Shown here: in pieces, positions 24,756-35,707 of the stretch
How positions within the stretch are numbered: the stretch's first letter is position 1
Layout of the letters: each line of letters opens with the position of its first letter
Assembly (NCBI GenBank): GCA_035048485.1
Contig: CM068593.1
Coordinates: forward strand, 4,411,151-4,475,150
Reading direction: 5' to 3'
DNA length: 64,000 nt
From: Pteria penguin
Lineage: Eukaryota; Mollusca; Bivalvia; Pterioida; Pteriidae
Position numbers and translations under genes: made by a program
The notes under the pieces: model-generated
The model's input: the letters and a program-made list of their open reading frames with translations, nothing else
Told to the model about the DNA's origin: nothing
Database searches by the model: none

Positions 24756-25258
24756 GAGAATTGAGGGGCACAGTAAGGTCCAGGATAGCCTATAAACTCC
24801 CACGTCTGGAAGTCCCCCACATTCCAAACATCAATACAATTGGTAGACCAGTTTACTCAGAAATAAGTTTGGACCTGATACCAAAAATATCATTAAAAAT
24901 CTCTTTATTAACTATAACCGTGATGTTAAAAAATGTTAAACTTATTCTAGTTGTAAAATTAACAAATAAACAGTGTAGTCTCAGTCTGAATTTAAGAAAC
25001 GACGGTTAGTTGCCGAACTCTTCTACATTAAACAATTGGAGAGAGTGTATCTCCTGGGGATCAATGATTTTTCAACGTGGTATTTCCATTTGTAACTCAA
25101 ACATCGATATTTTTTTACTTTGCGACCAGACGTTATAAGAAAATAAAGATTTTACGTCTGTTGTCACATGGCAATCCAAGACATCACAATAGATTGAATG
25201 AGAATTGAGGGGCACAGTAAGGTCCAGAATAACCTATAAACTCCCTCGTCTATGGATT
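24756..25258. repeat. pair of 55-bp direct repeats, 445 bp apart
   Basis: gagaattgaggggcacagta, then aggtccag-ataacctataaactccc and cgtct, occurs at about 24756-24815 and again at 25200-25258, about 90 percent identical. They may be direct terminal repeats of a small element, or a local duplication. No coding capacity lies between them. Confidence 0.6.
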
Positions 25259-25382
25259 CATTCAATGACGATAAGGTGTTGATAGCCAGAAATAACGATC
25301 ATCATGAAGTTTTAACATGTCTATCATAAACTTTTACATGTCTGTTATAATACACCTAATAATATGTCTATCATCATGAACT

Positions 25383-25705
25383 TAAGAGAAAACCGAAGAC
25401 ATCTGATCGAACTGTATGACACAAATCACCAAGGACATGTACATAAACTGCAGTTACGACTTAAGACGGTCAATTAACGCAACAAACGCCACTCAGTTTG
25501 TGTGGTTAAGCGGATTACAGGCGCCCATATTCTCACTCACCGGTAATGCAGCACAATCAAAGGACACACATTTAAAAATCTATAGATAATCCTCCATACA
25601 GAAAACAAGGAGCAACAGTTTTCTCAAGACGACAGGTCATAGAAATTTTAACACACGAAATGTACTATAGAAGAATATGCTAGTATCAAAAATATTTTAG
25701 GCGAC
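25383..25705 (-). mobile_element. RT-element 3' tail, copy F (minus)
   Basis: Reverse complement of the family tail: terminus at 25385-25405 (agaaaaccgaagacatctga), then ggacggtcaa at 25440s, aatcaaaggacac at 25555, ataatcctccata at 25590 and gttgatgtcgcct at about 25700. No coding sequence is attached. Confidence 0.7.
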
Positions 25706-26415
25706 ATCAACGTAAGGAAACCGAGATTAAATTTCTAAAATATGTTTAGATCTACAGAATACTTCTAATATTTTTCCTGATCACTGGTCCAAATCCCAAA
25801 TTCGGAAATATTTCGAAAATATTGAAACACTTCATATTTGTTATCAATACAAAAATCCTATTAAACATTATCTCCAATGACTGCAGTAACATCTGGATTC
25901 TTGAACTATTATCCGTTTTCCTTCCTAAATGTAATAAATCTAATTTTGCATATGAAATTGCGGGTCATACAAGTGACCTTTGCTGTATTTCAGACTAATA
26001 GTTGTATTCCCTCTTTAATAAAGGCCCAAAGCATAGATTACCACCGTGGTTGTGGCATTACAAGCCTACCGTAAATGGTGATGTAAGGTAACTGGAAAAA
26101 TTCACTCAAAGTGAATTGATATCTTAATAAATAATTTTACAATCAATCCTTATTCTTGAACACCACATTAACAGTCAGTCAAATCCATTACAAAGAAAAT
26201 TACTAATACTCAAAATACTAATATCTTTGTATCCTCTGACAAACCAACTAATAATATAAATATCGTTTCATAACTATTCTATATTCGTACCTAGCTACAA
26301 GATTAACATCAATAATGAGTAAGAAGGGAAAGAAGTCATCTGATTTCACTGTATAATAAAATTCTCCGCCGACATGCACAGCAATCAAGAATAAACATAA
26401 AAAGACATCGAGAAC
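25706..26415. other. AT-rich stretch, no gene supported
   Basis: The plus frame 25877-26074 has no splice or promoter context. A short minus-strand piece at 26318-26350 (aagtcatctgatttcactgt) resembles the RT tail terminus. Confidence 0.45.
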
Positions 26416-26671
26416 CTATTCTGTGTACTGACCCAAAACATGTTCTTTTCTAACTGGTTGAAAACTCATGTTATATTTTGCACAAACTAATTTCGTCATA
26501 CGATCATAAAAGGATTCGACCATTGGCCGGAATTGTATTTGTATAAAATTCCATAACTTGATCAGGTAAATCGGCTTGTATACAGTACGTTTTCTTACCT
26601 AGTCTCGTTACGACACGCATCCAATGTTGACAGGGGGATTTAGCTGCAATCAAATGACACAAGTCGAACAT
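26416..26671 (-). pseudogene. possible coding fragment with one frameshift, unknown protein
   Basis: The minus frame from ATG at 26671 reads MFDLCHLIAAKSPCQHWM, RVVTRLGKKTYCIQADLPDQ and VMEFYTNTIPANGRIL, ending at a TGA (26506-26504). One base shift restores a reading FYDRMTKLVCAKYNMSFQPV and KEHVLGQYTE to TAG at 26416. Length and composition suggest a decayed gene or element ORF. Alternatively, a small exon (acceptor ttgattgcag at 26643, donor CTAG/GTAAGA near 26597) encoding KSPCQHWMRVVTRL could be real. Family not recognised. Confidence 0.35.
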
Positions 26672-26879
26672 ATTTTCCAAAATTCAAATTTTGTAATCAA
26701 AGTGCGGTAACTATTCGGGTATAATTTCAAGAATAATCGTTTTCAAAATTAGATTTTACTTTAAGACTCTTAAGCCCTACAATCAATATCGAAGAAGTAC
26801 CAAACCGTTAATCATTCACAAAGTCCAAGGACAGATACAAAATCGTGTAAGTTTCAAAAAACCAACTGTTGTGAACCCC

Positions 26880-26945
26880 GAAATACTGAAAAATTCCGAG
26901 GTGAGACCAGGTGCCCGGGGAGAGTAAGCGTCTCCTGTCTGCATG
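26880..26945 (+). repeat. dispersed repeat copy (gagaccaggt..gtaagc family)
   Basis: gaggtgagaccaggtgcccg, gggagagtaagcgtctcctg, with relatives at 2220-2290 (plus) and 3415-3480 (minus). Confidence 0.4.
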
Positions 26946-27034
26946 CATCACCCGTCACAGCAGTTCTCAAATTAACCCTATCATATTTGGTATCAGTGGA
27001 AAGGTCTTGAGAGCACCTTTCGTGTGATACCATT

Positions 27035-27151
27035 ATTAGTTATATGGTTTGTTACTGACCTACCACATTACCATTGAGACCGAACCTCCTATGGATTTTA
27101 CTGACCCTCTCTGGTTCCGTGGTAGGTCAGTAACAAGCCACATAACGAATG
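27035..27151. repeat. inverted repeat, 32-bp arms, 52-bp loop
   Basis: The left arm (27035-27066) contains atggtttgttactgacctac. The right arm (27119-27151) is its near-perfect reverse complement, gtggtaggtcagtaacaagc and ccacataac. The arms could form a hairpin and look like a short foldback element. Confidence 0.7.
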
Positions 27152-27929
27152 TATCGTACTGAGGACCTTTTTATACCTTCTTATGAATAAACAACGGTTT
27201 ATCCATGTACCTGTGAACCACACCAAGTGACGATCGTCATCCACAGTAGATACCATAAACATATTACAATCGATAATTTGTTATCTTGTCAACAAGATAT
27301 TCTTACCCAACCTGGGCTAACTTTTCTTATATCACACAACTTTTTACACTTTATATCTATTTATCGCACAACGTCGATTTCCAATCGTGTCGTCTGCACA
27401 AAGCGAAAAATACTTGTCAACAAACTAAATCGCCGAGACGCTTTCAATTTATCTGACGTCACGCACTCTGAGGGAGGTAACTCGAAAATGTTCATTGAAC
27501 AACAGTGGATGGACAATTTCTTTATCTATATATTTGGCGGTAAAGAAAAGCACAGGCGGCGGTCATATTGCCCCATAAGAAATTTTACTGACCCCTTATA
27601 GTCTCATAGGGGGTAACCACGTGATACGTTTTTACCCAATTAAATACGACAATTTTGTCCGAGGTGCGATAATTGAATATATCATTTGATCCGATGGAGT
27701 TATAATCATTTTTATTGTAAACAAGGGGAGATTTTCTACATTTAAACCCATTTTTCTTTAATAAAGACCTTTAAACCCTATAAACATACCTATCTAGTTG
27801 AACCCTCGTTTTCTCACACCAGTTTAGAAACGTTGTAAAACATGGGAGAAATATCATTTCTTCAATCTTCACTCTCTTTATATATCGTTGCATATATTGT
27901 GTATAGATTTTAGTATTTTAAAACAAATG
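27152..27929. other. no gene supported
   Basis: The plus frame 27227-27601 (124 codons) starts in sequence similar to the RT tail (gtgaaccacaccaagtgacg) and lacks recognisable domains. Treated as chance. Confidence 0.4.
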
Positions 27930-27940
27930 AGGTGACAATC

Positions 27941-28214
27941 GTTGATTGATTGATTTTCGTTTTACGTCACACCACGAATATTTCACGTATATGGCGACGG
28001 CATCTGTCTGATGCGGGGCATACAAATTTTGACCTTTGCAACGGACCCACCTGAAGCAGTGAGGGATATTAAACGTGCCATGCATACCACGACACGGGGC
28101 CTCGGTTTTTACTGTCTCATTCGAAAGACAGAACACCGGCATGACCAGAGCGGGACTCAAACCCCGGCCTCCCGATCAGGAGTCCGACGCGATACCACTA
28201 GGCCACGCCGGCTT
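27941..28214 (-). mobile_element. tRNA-derived SINE with perfect 11-bp target-site duplication
   Basis: On the minus strand the 5' head is tRNA-like: A-box-like tggcctagtggtat and B box ggtttgagtcc (ggttcgagtcc in the sister copy at 61991). A conserved body follows (ccccgtgtcg, ccctcactgcttc, gccgtcgccatatacgtgaa) and a 3' end of atcaatcaatcaac. AGGTGACAATC flanks both sides (27930-27940 and 28215-28225), proving retrotransposition. It is RNA polymerase III type and non-coding. Confidence 0.92.
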
Positions 28215-28901
28215 AGGTGACAATCATCCCTCAGTTTCATTAATATGCCACCTTCCTACTCACCATAAAAATTTGGTTCCAATGGATATGTAATATTAGC
28301 CGTCTACCTTCATCCTTTTCATGAATTCTGTGAGATAAAAGGGGAAAACGTACAAATCTATTAAAGTGATAATTCTTTTTTTTTTCAATCTTGTTTCGTG
28401 TGTAAATAATGACTTGTTTTAGCCTGCAAATTTCATTTGAGGATTGATCAGGAAATATACCAGTTTAACATCTAAATAATCAAACAGATTTACTAGGAAA
28501 CAAATTACATAATCTACATAAATCGACATCATATAATCAATTCCTACATGATGAGACAAACGTGTTTATCTTGCCTACCCTTCTTTTTCTATTGAAGCCA
28601 TGCTGGGACACCTGTTGTTGTGGCTTCTCAAATTCGCAATCACATTACCATATCTTTAGTTGTTTAAATTTTAACTATATCATATTTCAATAAATGGAAA
28701 TTGTAAATCGTTGAAACTTTTACAATATACTGTATAAAATCGCTACCTCTTCAATTGTTTACATTATATCATTTGATAATGAAAAAGCATTGTCTATTGA
28801 TGAATGTTTTATGATAAGCTGTGTAGAATGATAATACAATAAATACGTCGTCCCCTTAATGTACGGCGTGTTGCGCCTTATTATTTTTCATCTAATTACG
28901 C

Positions 28902-29019
28902 AGATGCGCTTTGGGAAGCAATCGGTCAAAATATGAAATTATATCAACATGTCAAAGGTATTGATTCTATCAACAAGCGAAATCCAAAACAATTCATACT
29001 GAAGAAGAAAGTAGAATAG
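28902..29019 (+). CDS. possible terminal exon, unknown protein
   Basis: A strong acceptor (ttatttttcatctaattacgcag) is followed by an open frame (second phase) reading ALWEAIGQNMKLYQHVKGID and SINKRNPKQFILKKKVE to TAG at 29017-29019. The open frame extends upstream of the acceptor to a TAA at 28840. No upstream exon found. It ends 22 bp from the stop of the minus-strand candidate exon at 29041-29260, so both may be convergent ends or parts of a decayed element. Confidence 0.3.
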
Positions 29020-29040
29020 CTCAGACCTTTGGCATTTACT

Positions 29041-29260
29041 TTATTTGTCACTCCGGAATGTTACATTTTCCTGATCATATGAACATTTACATTTTCTGCA
29101 TCTGTAACAATGACCTGCAGAACAGATTTCATGACGGCATACAAATGGTCCAAAACTAAATTCTGTATGAATATTCACTTCCCGTCTAGTACACTTCTTT
29201 CTGAAATGCTGCTGAATTTCTGTAATAATTGGTGATTTGTTTTTGAAGGAAGTTTTGAAC
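29041..29260 (-). CDS. possible cysteine-rich terminal exon
   Basis: A good acceptor (atattgttgcag, minus) precedes a frame of 72 codons to a TAA that overlaps an AATAAA signal (29044-29039). The peptide includes HFRKKCTRREVNIHTEFSFG and VCRHEICSAGHCYRCRKCKC, a dense Cys pattern unlike chance translation. It needs an upstream exon ending two bases into a codon, which I did not find. A second Cys-containing minus frame (29736-29918: ECNCVIDNDSPCNISHVFK) lies upstream but does not connect by clear splice sites. Another frame of the same exon (VQNFLQKQITNYYRNSAAF) is open for 24 codons only. Confidence 0.38.
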
Positions 29261-31301
29261 CTGCAACAATATAAACATTGCCAGTGTCTTCGTGACTATA
29301 CCGGACAGTGAACAATAAAATGAATACTGTTAACTGTGACTACATGTAGTTATACCAAATCATTTGTAAAGAGCCCCTAATTCAAATGAAAGTCATTGTT
29401 TCTAATCTTATTTTGTTTCCTGATAAAATGGTTACACAGATTATATGCCATCATTCAACAGTAATCAATCTCAGGTATTCTATACTACAATGCATTTCTA
29501 TCATTCGATTCCAATATTCGGGGGTCCTTTCTGTATGGGAGTGACCACATTCATACCCTTGTCACTGATAATTTCCCTAACTTATAATATATAGGAAACG
29601 CAATGCTAGTGACTGTGACGCCACGGAACTGGAGAGGAGGACAATTTAAGCTTTTTTGCAGGACTTTTTTCCAATATATCTGTTTGAAACGATATAATGA
29701 ATAATAAAGTATGCCTGTTGTTTGACATTGGGGCTTTATTTAAATGGCCATTTAAAAAGTTGCAATTTCTCAAAAATTGTGTGTTCCCATGAAGTCTTCC
29801 ATACACTACATTCTGTATGTAGACGATGTTGTAAGACACGTAAACAAGCCGCTACACGGTGACATGCATCTTGTTTAAACACATGAGAGATATTACATGG
29901 TGAGTCGTTGTCTATCACACAGTTACATTCTTCTTATTTTTCTCGATTTTCTGACATTTTATTTCATTTCTAAAACTATCGTACTGCACCATGCAGTGTG
30001 CATGAAGAGTAACGACATTCAGTATAAAATTATCAAATAACCTTTATCGCAATACATTTCTCTGTATAAAACATATTATGATCACCTATAAACAATTTCA
30101 AAACAAATATATTCATTTTATTGAAGAAATATGTTGTCTGAATAGCAATGCCTTTTGGAAGTAATTTTACATGGACGGGGGCACGTTTGGGTCATACTTC
30201 AACACTTCAGTGTTTTGCTGTTTCATTTCTTGTTAAATCAGCATTCTTTGCTTCACACCCTCTCAATAAGTAGTGCTCAGAAACAAACAAAATTAATATG
30301 ATATTGACCGAATCGTCGAAATATTTTATTTCATCATTTTTCTATGGTTGTGTTTTATAGTGTATAAAATTCCTAAATAAATTGACATTTCTATTTGTTT
30401 TAGAAATATGCTATAAAAATAAGCGAGGCAACAGAAGTATTCTAGCAGATATGTAATAAAGGATGTTCGTATTCAAAGTCCATCTTTTATCAACATTTTG
30501 GACAAAACAAGATTCTATTATCCGGAAAAAATAGGAATGATCATTTTATGCTTCTCTGTTTCAATCTCCTAGTATACAACAATTGTACAGGAACTGTGAA
30601 GAAAAAATACCTAACTAATTTAGTACAAGTTAGAAGTGAAATACAGTTTAAAACTACATATCAGCTTATACCTCATTACCCAGAATGCCACCAATAAAAA
30701 TCAAGCTTTACAATAGACCTTTTCCTATTGATCTCATATTTCATTCCATGCCAGACATACAGGCAGTTTGCCGTAAAAAATGTGCGTCATTTTACTCTGA
30801 CGTCATTATGTTAGCATTACAATTATCACGAAAATCTTTACATCATGTAAAATGGGAAAACCATCTATTAAAAACCTGGAAGAAGCTATCCAATAACTCA
30901 AACCAGGTTACTTAAAGGACTTGTGTCATTTATTATGAGCAAAATAGACATGATTATGAAGAAAGTTTTGATAAAATCCATGTGATCGCATGTTTTAGAA
31001 GAAAAACACAAAAATTGATGTTGAACATATACCCAAAACTCTAAATTATTGGGGAGAGGGGCGCTCATCAAATATGATTTTCGAGTGATAAAACCATAAT
31101 AGGGCAAAAGGAATGTACTATAGGGAATATCATACCAAAATATTAATTCCTTGAATATTCGTGATTTAGTATAGTTGCATGAAGGCGTCAGATGTGTGAA
31201 CGTCAATCAAAAACAATGTATATTTTAGTAACACAATTGTAGCAGGTTAAACCTTAAAGTCTTTTCATTTCAAAGATATAATCAGATGAAATTTAACTAT
31301 T
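29261..31301. other. AT-rich stretch with weak exon-like pieces
   Basis: The minus frame 29671-29560 (acceptor tttcaaacag, donor AGG/GTATGA, peptide IYWKKVLQKSLNCPPLQFRG) could join in phase 0 to one frame of the 29260 exon, but evidence is thin. Frames at 30685-30915 and 30898-31206 have no support. Confidence 0.25.
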
Positions 31302-31352
31302 GGTTAGCTTAATCAGTGGTTAAAGTTTCGAACAACTGTCCCTTGTCCGATT
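31302..31352. repeat. solo end of the 3701-3949 MITE family
   Basis: actattggttagcttaatca, gtggttaaagtttcgaacaa, ctgtccc matches the right terminal repeat of the MITE at 3701-3949. No left end is nearby. Confidence 0.6.
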
Positions 31353-31451
31353 CGTTATTACAACTGACCGTGTGAAATCATCAAGTGGGGTGCATCAGGG
31401 CTACACCGTGGACCTATGTGGTTCCCATACTCGCATCTTTAGGATATTGTG

Positions 31452-31629
31452 GACAGGTGCTATCAATTTGGTTCGTAGGCAGACGAAGCTGACGTCGAAA
31501 GGAAGTGAACATATGGGCGAGGATGGAAGGTGGAAATGAGTTTATAATCCTCCAATCCTCGCCAAGATGTACACTTCCTTTCGAGGTCAGCTTCGGCTTT
31601 GCCTACGACCCAAATTAACAGCACCTGTC
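31452..31629. mobile_element. long imperfect palindrome (foldback element), about 81-bp arms
   Basis: The left arm (31452-31534) starts gacaggtgctatcaatttgg. The right arm (31549-31629) reverse-complements to gacaggtgctgttaatttgg and continues to match with about 88 percent identity through cgaagctgac and tcgaaaggaagtg to ggcgaggat. The loop is about 14 bp. If transcribed it would form a long hairpin. No coding capacity. Confidence 0.85.
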
Positions 31630-31968
31630 AATCAAGCATTCAAATGACCTATAGGGGCTTTAAATCTATGGGGGTCATGTGAAAAATAATAATCATTGAT
31701 CATATGGAGAGTATTATTAGGTATTTGAATAAAATGTTCAAGAATTTGTAATGCGTTGTTTGTGTAGGTATATAACTTAAACATTTTATTAATTATCCAT
31801 TGATTCGTTATTAATGTATCTGACAAAAAGGACTTCCTGAGAGAATTTACATTGCGTCATTTGCTCGGAAAAAAACTACTTCATGAAATATGCTACGTCT
31901 TGATACATTCTTTATTAAATTAATATCCACTGATGTATATATGTCAAAAAAAGGAAGTGAAATCATCA

Positions 31969-32145
31969 CCACCATTTTTATCATCATCGTCATCATCATC
32001 ATCATCATCATCATCACAATCATCATCATCACCATTATCATCATCGTCGTCGTCGTCGTCGTCATCATCATCATCATAATCATCATTATCATCATCACAA
32101 GTATCATCATCACCATCATCATCATCATCATCATCATCACAATCG

Positions 32146-32202
<57 letters not shown>

Positions 32203-32225
32203 CAATTATCATCATCACCAACATT

Positions 32226-32262
<37 letters not shown>

Positions 32263-32372
32263 CAATCATCATTATCATAATCATTATCATCATCATCACA
32301 ATTTTCATCATTATCATCATCATCATCATCATCATAATCATCAACATCATCACCATCATCATTATTACCATA

Positions 32373-32405
<33 letters not shown>
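31969..32405. repeat. (ATC)n / (ATG)n trinucleotide microsatellite
   Basis: Nearly uninterrupted atc repeats to about 32365, then atg repeats (32372-32405), so the strand composition flips at the end. A small atg/gtg block recurs at 32457-32502. Poly-Ile, poly-Met and poly-His translations come from this tract. Confidence 0.97.
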
Positions 32406-32406
<1 letters not shown>

Positions 32407-32518
32407 CATCGGCTTCTCTTTTTTCAAATGTTATGTATTCCCGAGGAACCAGATCTTATGATGATGATAATGGTGGTGGTGATGATAATGATGATGATGA
32501 TGGTGTACAGTATGTACA

Positions 32519-34220
32519 GTTGTTCGAGATCTTTAATGTACAGTGGAGTGAGATCTTTTATGTACAGTAGTGTGAGATCTTTTATGTACAGTAGTTCTAA
32601 ATCCTTTATGTATGGTAGTATGAAATCTTTTATGTACAGTAGTATGAGATATTTTATGTACAGTGGTGTGAGATCTTTTATGCACAGTAGTGTGAGATCT
32701 TTTATGTACAATGTGAGATCTTTTTGGTACAATATTGTGAGATCTTTTATGTACAGTAGTGTGAGATCTTTTATGTACAGTAGTGTGAGATCTTTTATGT
32801 ACAGTAGTATGATTAGATGTGAGGCTGGAATTCTCAGTGGAGATCTCGTAGGAGATGTGTGACCGAAATTCTCCGCGGATGTCTCGTAGGAGATGAATGG
32901 ATGGAATTCTTCGTCAATGTTTAGTGACTGGAATTCTCCATATATATGTATATATGTATACAGTAGGGCGAGATCTGTTAGGTACAATAGTGCGAGATCT
33001 TTTATCTACAGTGTTGTGAAATCTTTTATGTACAATAGTGTGAGATCTTTTATGTAAGTAGTGTGAGATCTTTTATATACAGTAGATTTAGATTTTTTAT
33101 GCACAGTATTGTGAGATCTTTTATGTACAGTAGTTCTAAATCCTTTATGTACAGTAGTATGAAATCTTTTATGTACAGTAGTGTGAGATATTTTATGTAC
33201 AGTAGTATGAAATCTTTTATGTACAATGTGAGATCTTTTTGGTACAATAGTGTGAGATCTTTTATGTACAATAGTATGAGATCGTTTATGTACAGTAGTA
33301 TGAGATCGTTTATGTACAGTAGTGTGAGATCGTTTATGTACAGTAGATTGATATCTTTTATGTACAGTATTGTGAGATCTTTTAAGTACAGTAGTTCTAA
33401 ATCCTTTATGTATGGTAGTATGAAATCTTTTATGTGCAGTGGTATGAGATATTTTATGTACAGTGGTGTGAGATCTTTTATGTACAGTAGTGTGAGATCT
33501 TTTATGTACAGTAGTATAAGATCATTTATGTACAGTAGTATGAGATCGTTTATGTACAGTAGTGTGAGATCGTTTATGTACAGTAGATTGATATCTTTTA
33601 TGTACAGTATTGTGAGATCTTTTATGTACAGTACTTCTAAATCTTTTATGTATGGTAGTATGAAATCTTTTATGTACAGTAGTATGAGATATTTTATGTA
33701 CAGTGGTGTGAGATCTTTTATGTACAGTAGTGTGAGATCTTTTTTGTACAATGTGAGATCTATTTGGTACAATAGTGTGAGATCTTTTATGTACAGTAGT
33801 GTGAGATCTTTTATGTACAGTAGTGTGAGATCTTTAATGTACAATGTGAGATCTTTTTGGTACAGTAGTGTGAGATCTTTTATGTACAGTAGTATGATTA
33901 GATGTGAGGCTGGAATTCTCAGTGGATATCTCGTGGGAGATGTGTGACCGAAATTCTCCGTGGATGTCTCGTAGGAGATGAGTGGATGGAATTCTTCGTG
34001 AATGTTTAGTGGTTGGAATTCTCCATGGATATGTCTCGTAGGAGATCAGTGACGGGAATTCTTCATGGATGTCTCGTACGAGATGAGTGGCTGGAATTCT
34101 CCATGGTTGTTTCTTAGGAGGTGAATGTTTAGAATTCTCCATGGATGTCTCGTAGGAGATGAATGGCTGGAATTCTCGGTGGATGTCTCGTAGGAGATGA
34201 GTGGCTGGAATTCTACATGG
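32519..34220. repeat. compound minisatellite (24-bp and 38-bp units), duplicated
   Basis: Block 1: 24-bp units of gtacagtagtgtgagatctt plus ttat (32519-32812), followed by 38-bp units of ggaattctcc, atggatgtctcgtaggagat and gagtggct (32813-32945). Block 2 repeats the same order: 24-bp array 32960-33893, 38-bp array 33894-34220. The junction gattagatgtgaggctgg is shared by both blocks, about 1,080 bp apart. Inside block 2 a 240-bp (10-unit) pattern with gatttatatct-type variants repeats at 33290-33530 and 33530-33770. Frames are open on both strands because 24 is divisible by 3. Confidence 0.93.
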
Positions 34221-34741
34221 TTAACGTGCATCTAATAAATGCATCAGACATTGTACCTTATTCCTGCATGAAAACACAAAATAAGACACTTATTCTATAT
34301 ATACAGACGGCCGAGGCCGATTGCGAAAATGTTGTTCTTAAGTCCCAAGTTTAGAGACCAAAACACGTTACACGACAGCCTCGTCATCCCAGTGCCTTTC
34401 CAAGTTTTTAAACCAATACATTGCACACTCACGAAATTGATTGATCAAAATTTGGTTCCTCCTATACACCTCGTCTCACCTTTAGCTTGCAAGGGGTTGA
34501 ATGTACCATGCCCAACTTGCGTAGTAAATAAATAGGAATTTGCATATTATTAAGGTAGATAAATGAAATTTAGATTTAAATTTAATGCAATTTTAGACAT
34601 TTTGTGAATGATTGAAATTATTGATGGATATTTTTATTGCGTCTTATTGCATCTTACAAACGTACTAAGATAAGCAACTCTTGCACTTTTGTGCTTTTTC
34701 TTGTTTAAATTAATAATTGCTTTAAAATAAATTTATTTTAG

Positions 34742-35040
34742 GTGCAGTTTCCAAGTGGACCTGTGAAACAGAAAAATTACTAATAACAATACGCAAGAAA
34801 ATTGATCAGGCAAAGAGGATTCCAAAACACAAATGGCAGCATATTACATCCGAACTCAATGAGTACAATTATAATGTTACTGCAGAACAGTGTTCATTGA
34901 AGATAAAGTACTTAAAAGACAAATACATGAGGCAAAAAGAAATCACAATACGTCGTGTGAATCACCTGCATCTGATGGTGATTATTTAAATGACGCGTTC
35001 GATTCATTTCCGGACATGAATCCGGTTTCAGTCTTTTAAA
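34742..35040 (+). pseudogene. MYB/SANT-like DNA-binding domain, broken
   Basis: After an acceptor (ataaatttattttag) one frame reads KWTCETEKLLITIRKKID, AKRIPKHKWQHITSELNEYN and CSLKIKYLKDKYMRQKE: the spaced Trp residues and helical pattern of MYB/SANT-like domains (MSANTD or Harbinger accessory protein type). The frame is then lost near 34965, and another frame carries an acidic tail (SCESPASDGDYLNDAFDSFP, DMNPV). Such MYB-like proteins accompany Harbinger transposases, and Harbinger/IS5-like relics lie at 37242-39502 and 44615-45115. A basic tail (to 35080) and a possible last exon at 35525 (after ttattgcag) are seen. Probably a dead transposon gene. Confidence 0.6.
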
Positions 35041-35707
35041 CAGGAGAACAAGAAAAAGGAAAGGGTGATTCCACATGCATTGTGTTAGGATTTAGAATGA
35101 TAATAAATTAGTATAATAGTATTACTCACATATGACACTGAATATTAATTTCATTTTTTGGTGTATTAGGGAGGTTGCTGGTATGCATGATACTGTAAAC
35201 GAAAAATGTTGTTTGAGAGAAGTTGTTGCAATGAACATAAATTCGCAAAAATAACCCCGAGCGTAAAATTAACCTCTTTTTAAAAACTTAAAATCTACCC
35301 AAAATCTTGAAAATATTCCCAAATGTGTACTGCTTGGAAGGATAATTCATGAATATTAAAAAAAAATATTGATACAGTTCATGGAAACATAGATCAGGTG
35401 ATGCAAAGCGGTTCTGATTTACTTTAAACATACAGTGTGTCCCTTTATCATTTAGATTGTATATGTAATGTAATGCTTTATTTTGACTAAACTATTTCTA
35501 TCAATTTACTTTAACTTATTGCAGAAAAAAGAGAAAGGCAAAAACAAAAACCCCGAACATTATAATTAAATCATCGGAAATGCATCAACTGCATTGAAAT
35601 ATGGTATCTTCCGTTCGTATTCAGGAATGAACCTCGCACATTCGTATCACTGATATATTTTAGTTTAAAGTTTTATTTCACGAGAAAAGCACAAGATCAA
35701 GAGTGAT
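35041..35707. other. no gene supported
   Basis: AT-rich DNA. A Lys-rich piece after the acceptor at 35524 may belong to the MYB-like relic. Confidence 0.4.

Noticed and set aside
27227..27601. 124-codon plus ORF
   Set aside because: No domain, and it begins in sequence resembling the RT-element tail. Probably chance.
28140..28212. tRNA gene on the minus strand
   Set aside because: A and B boxes are present, but the unit is the head of a SINE with target-site duplications, and the tRNA stems are not intact.
31847..32570. Poly-Met / poly-Ile ORFs of 174 and 226 codons
   Set aside because: Translation of the (ATC)n/(ATG)n microsatellite.
33050..33947. Long ORFs on both strands (264 and 294 codons) with 8-residue repeats
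   Set aside because: The 24-bp unit is divisible by 3 and lacks stops in these frames on both strands. This is a repeat artefact.
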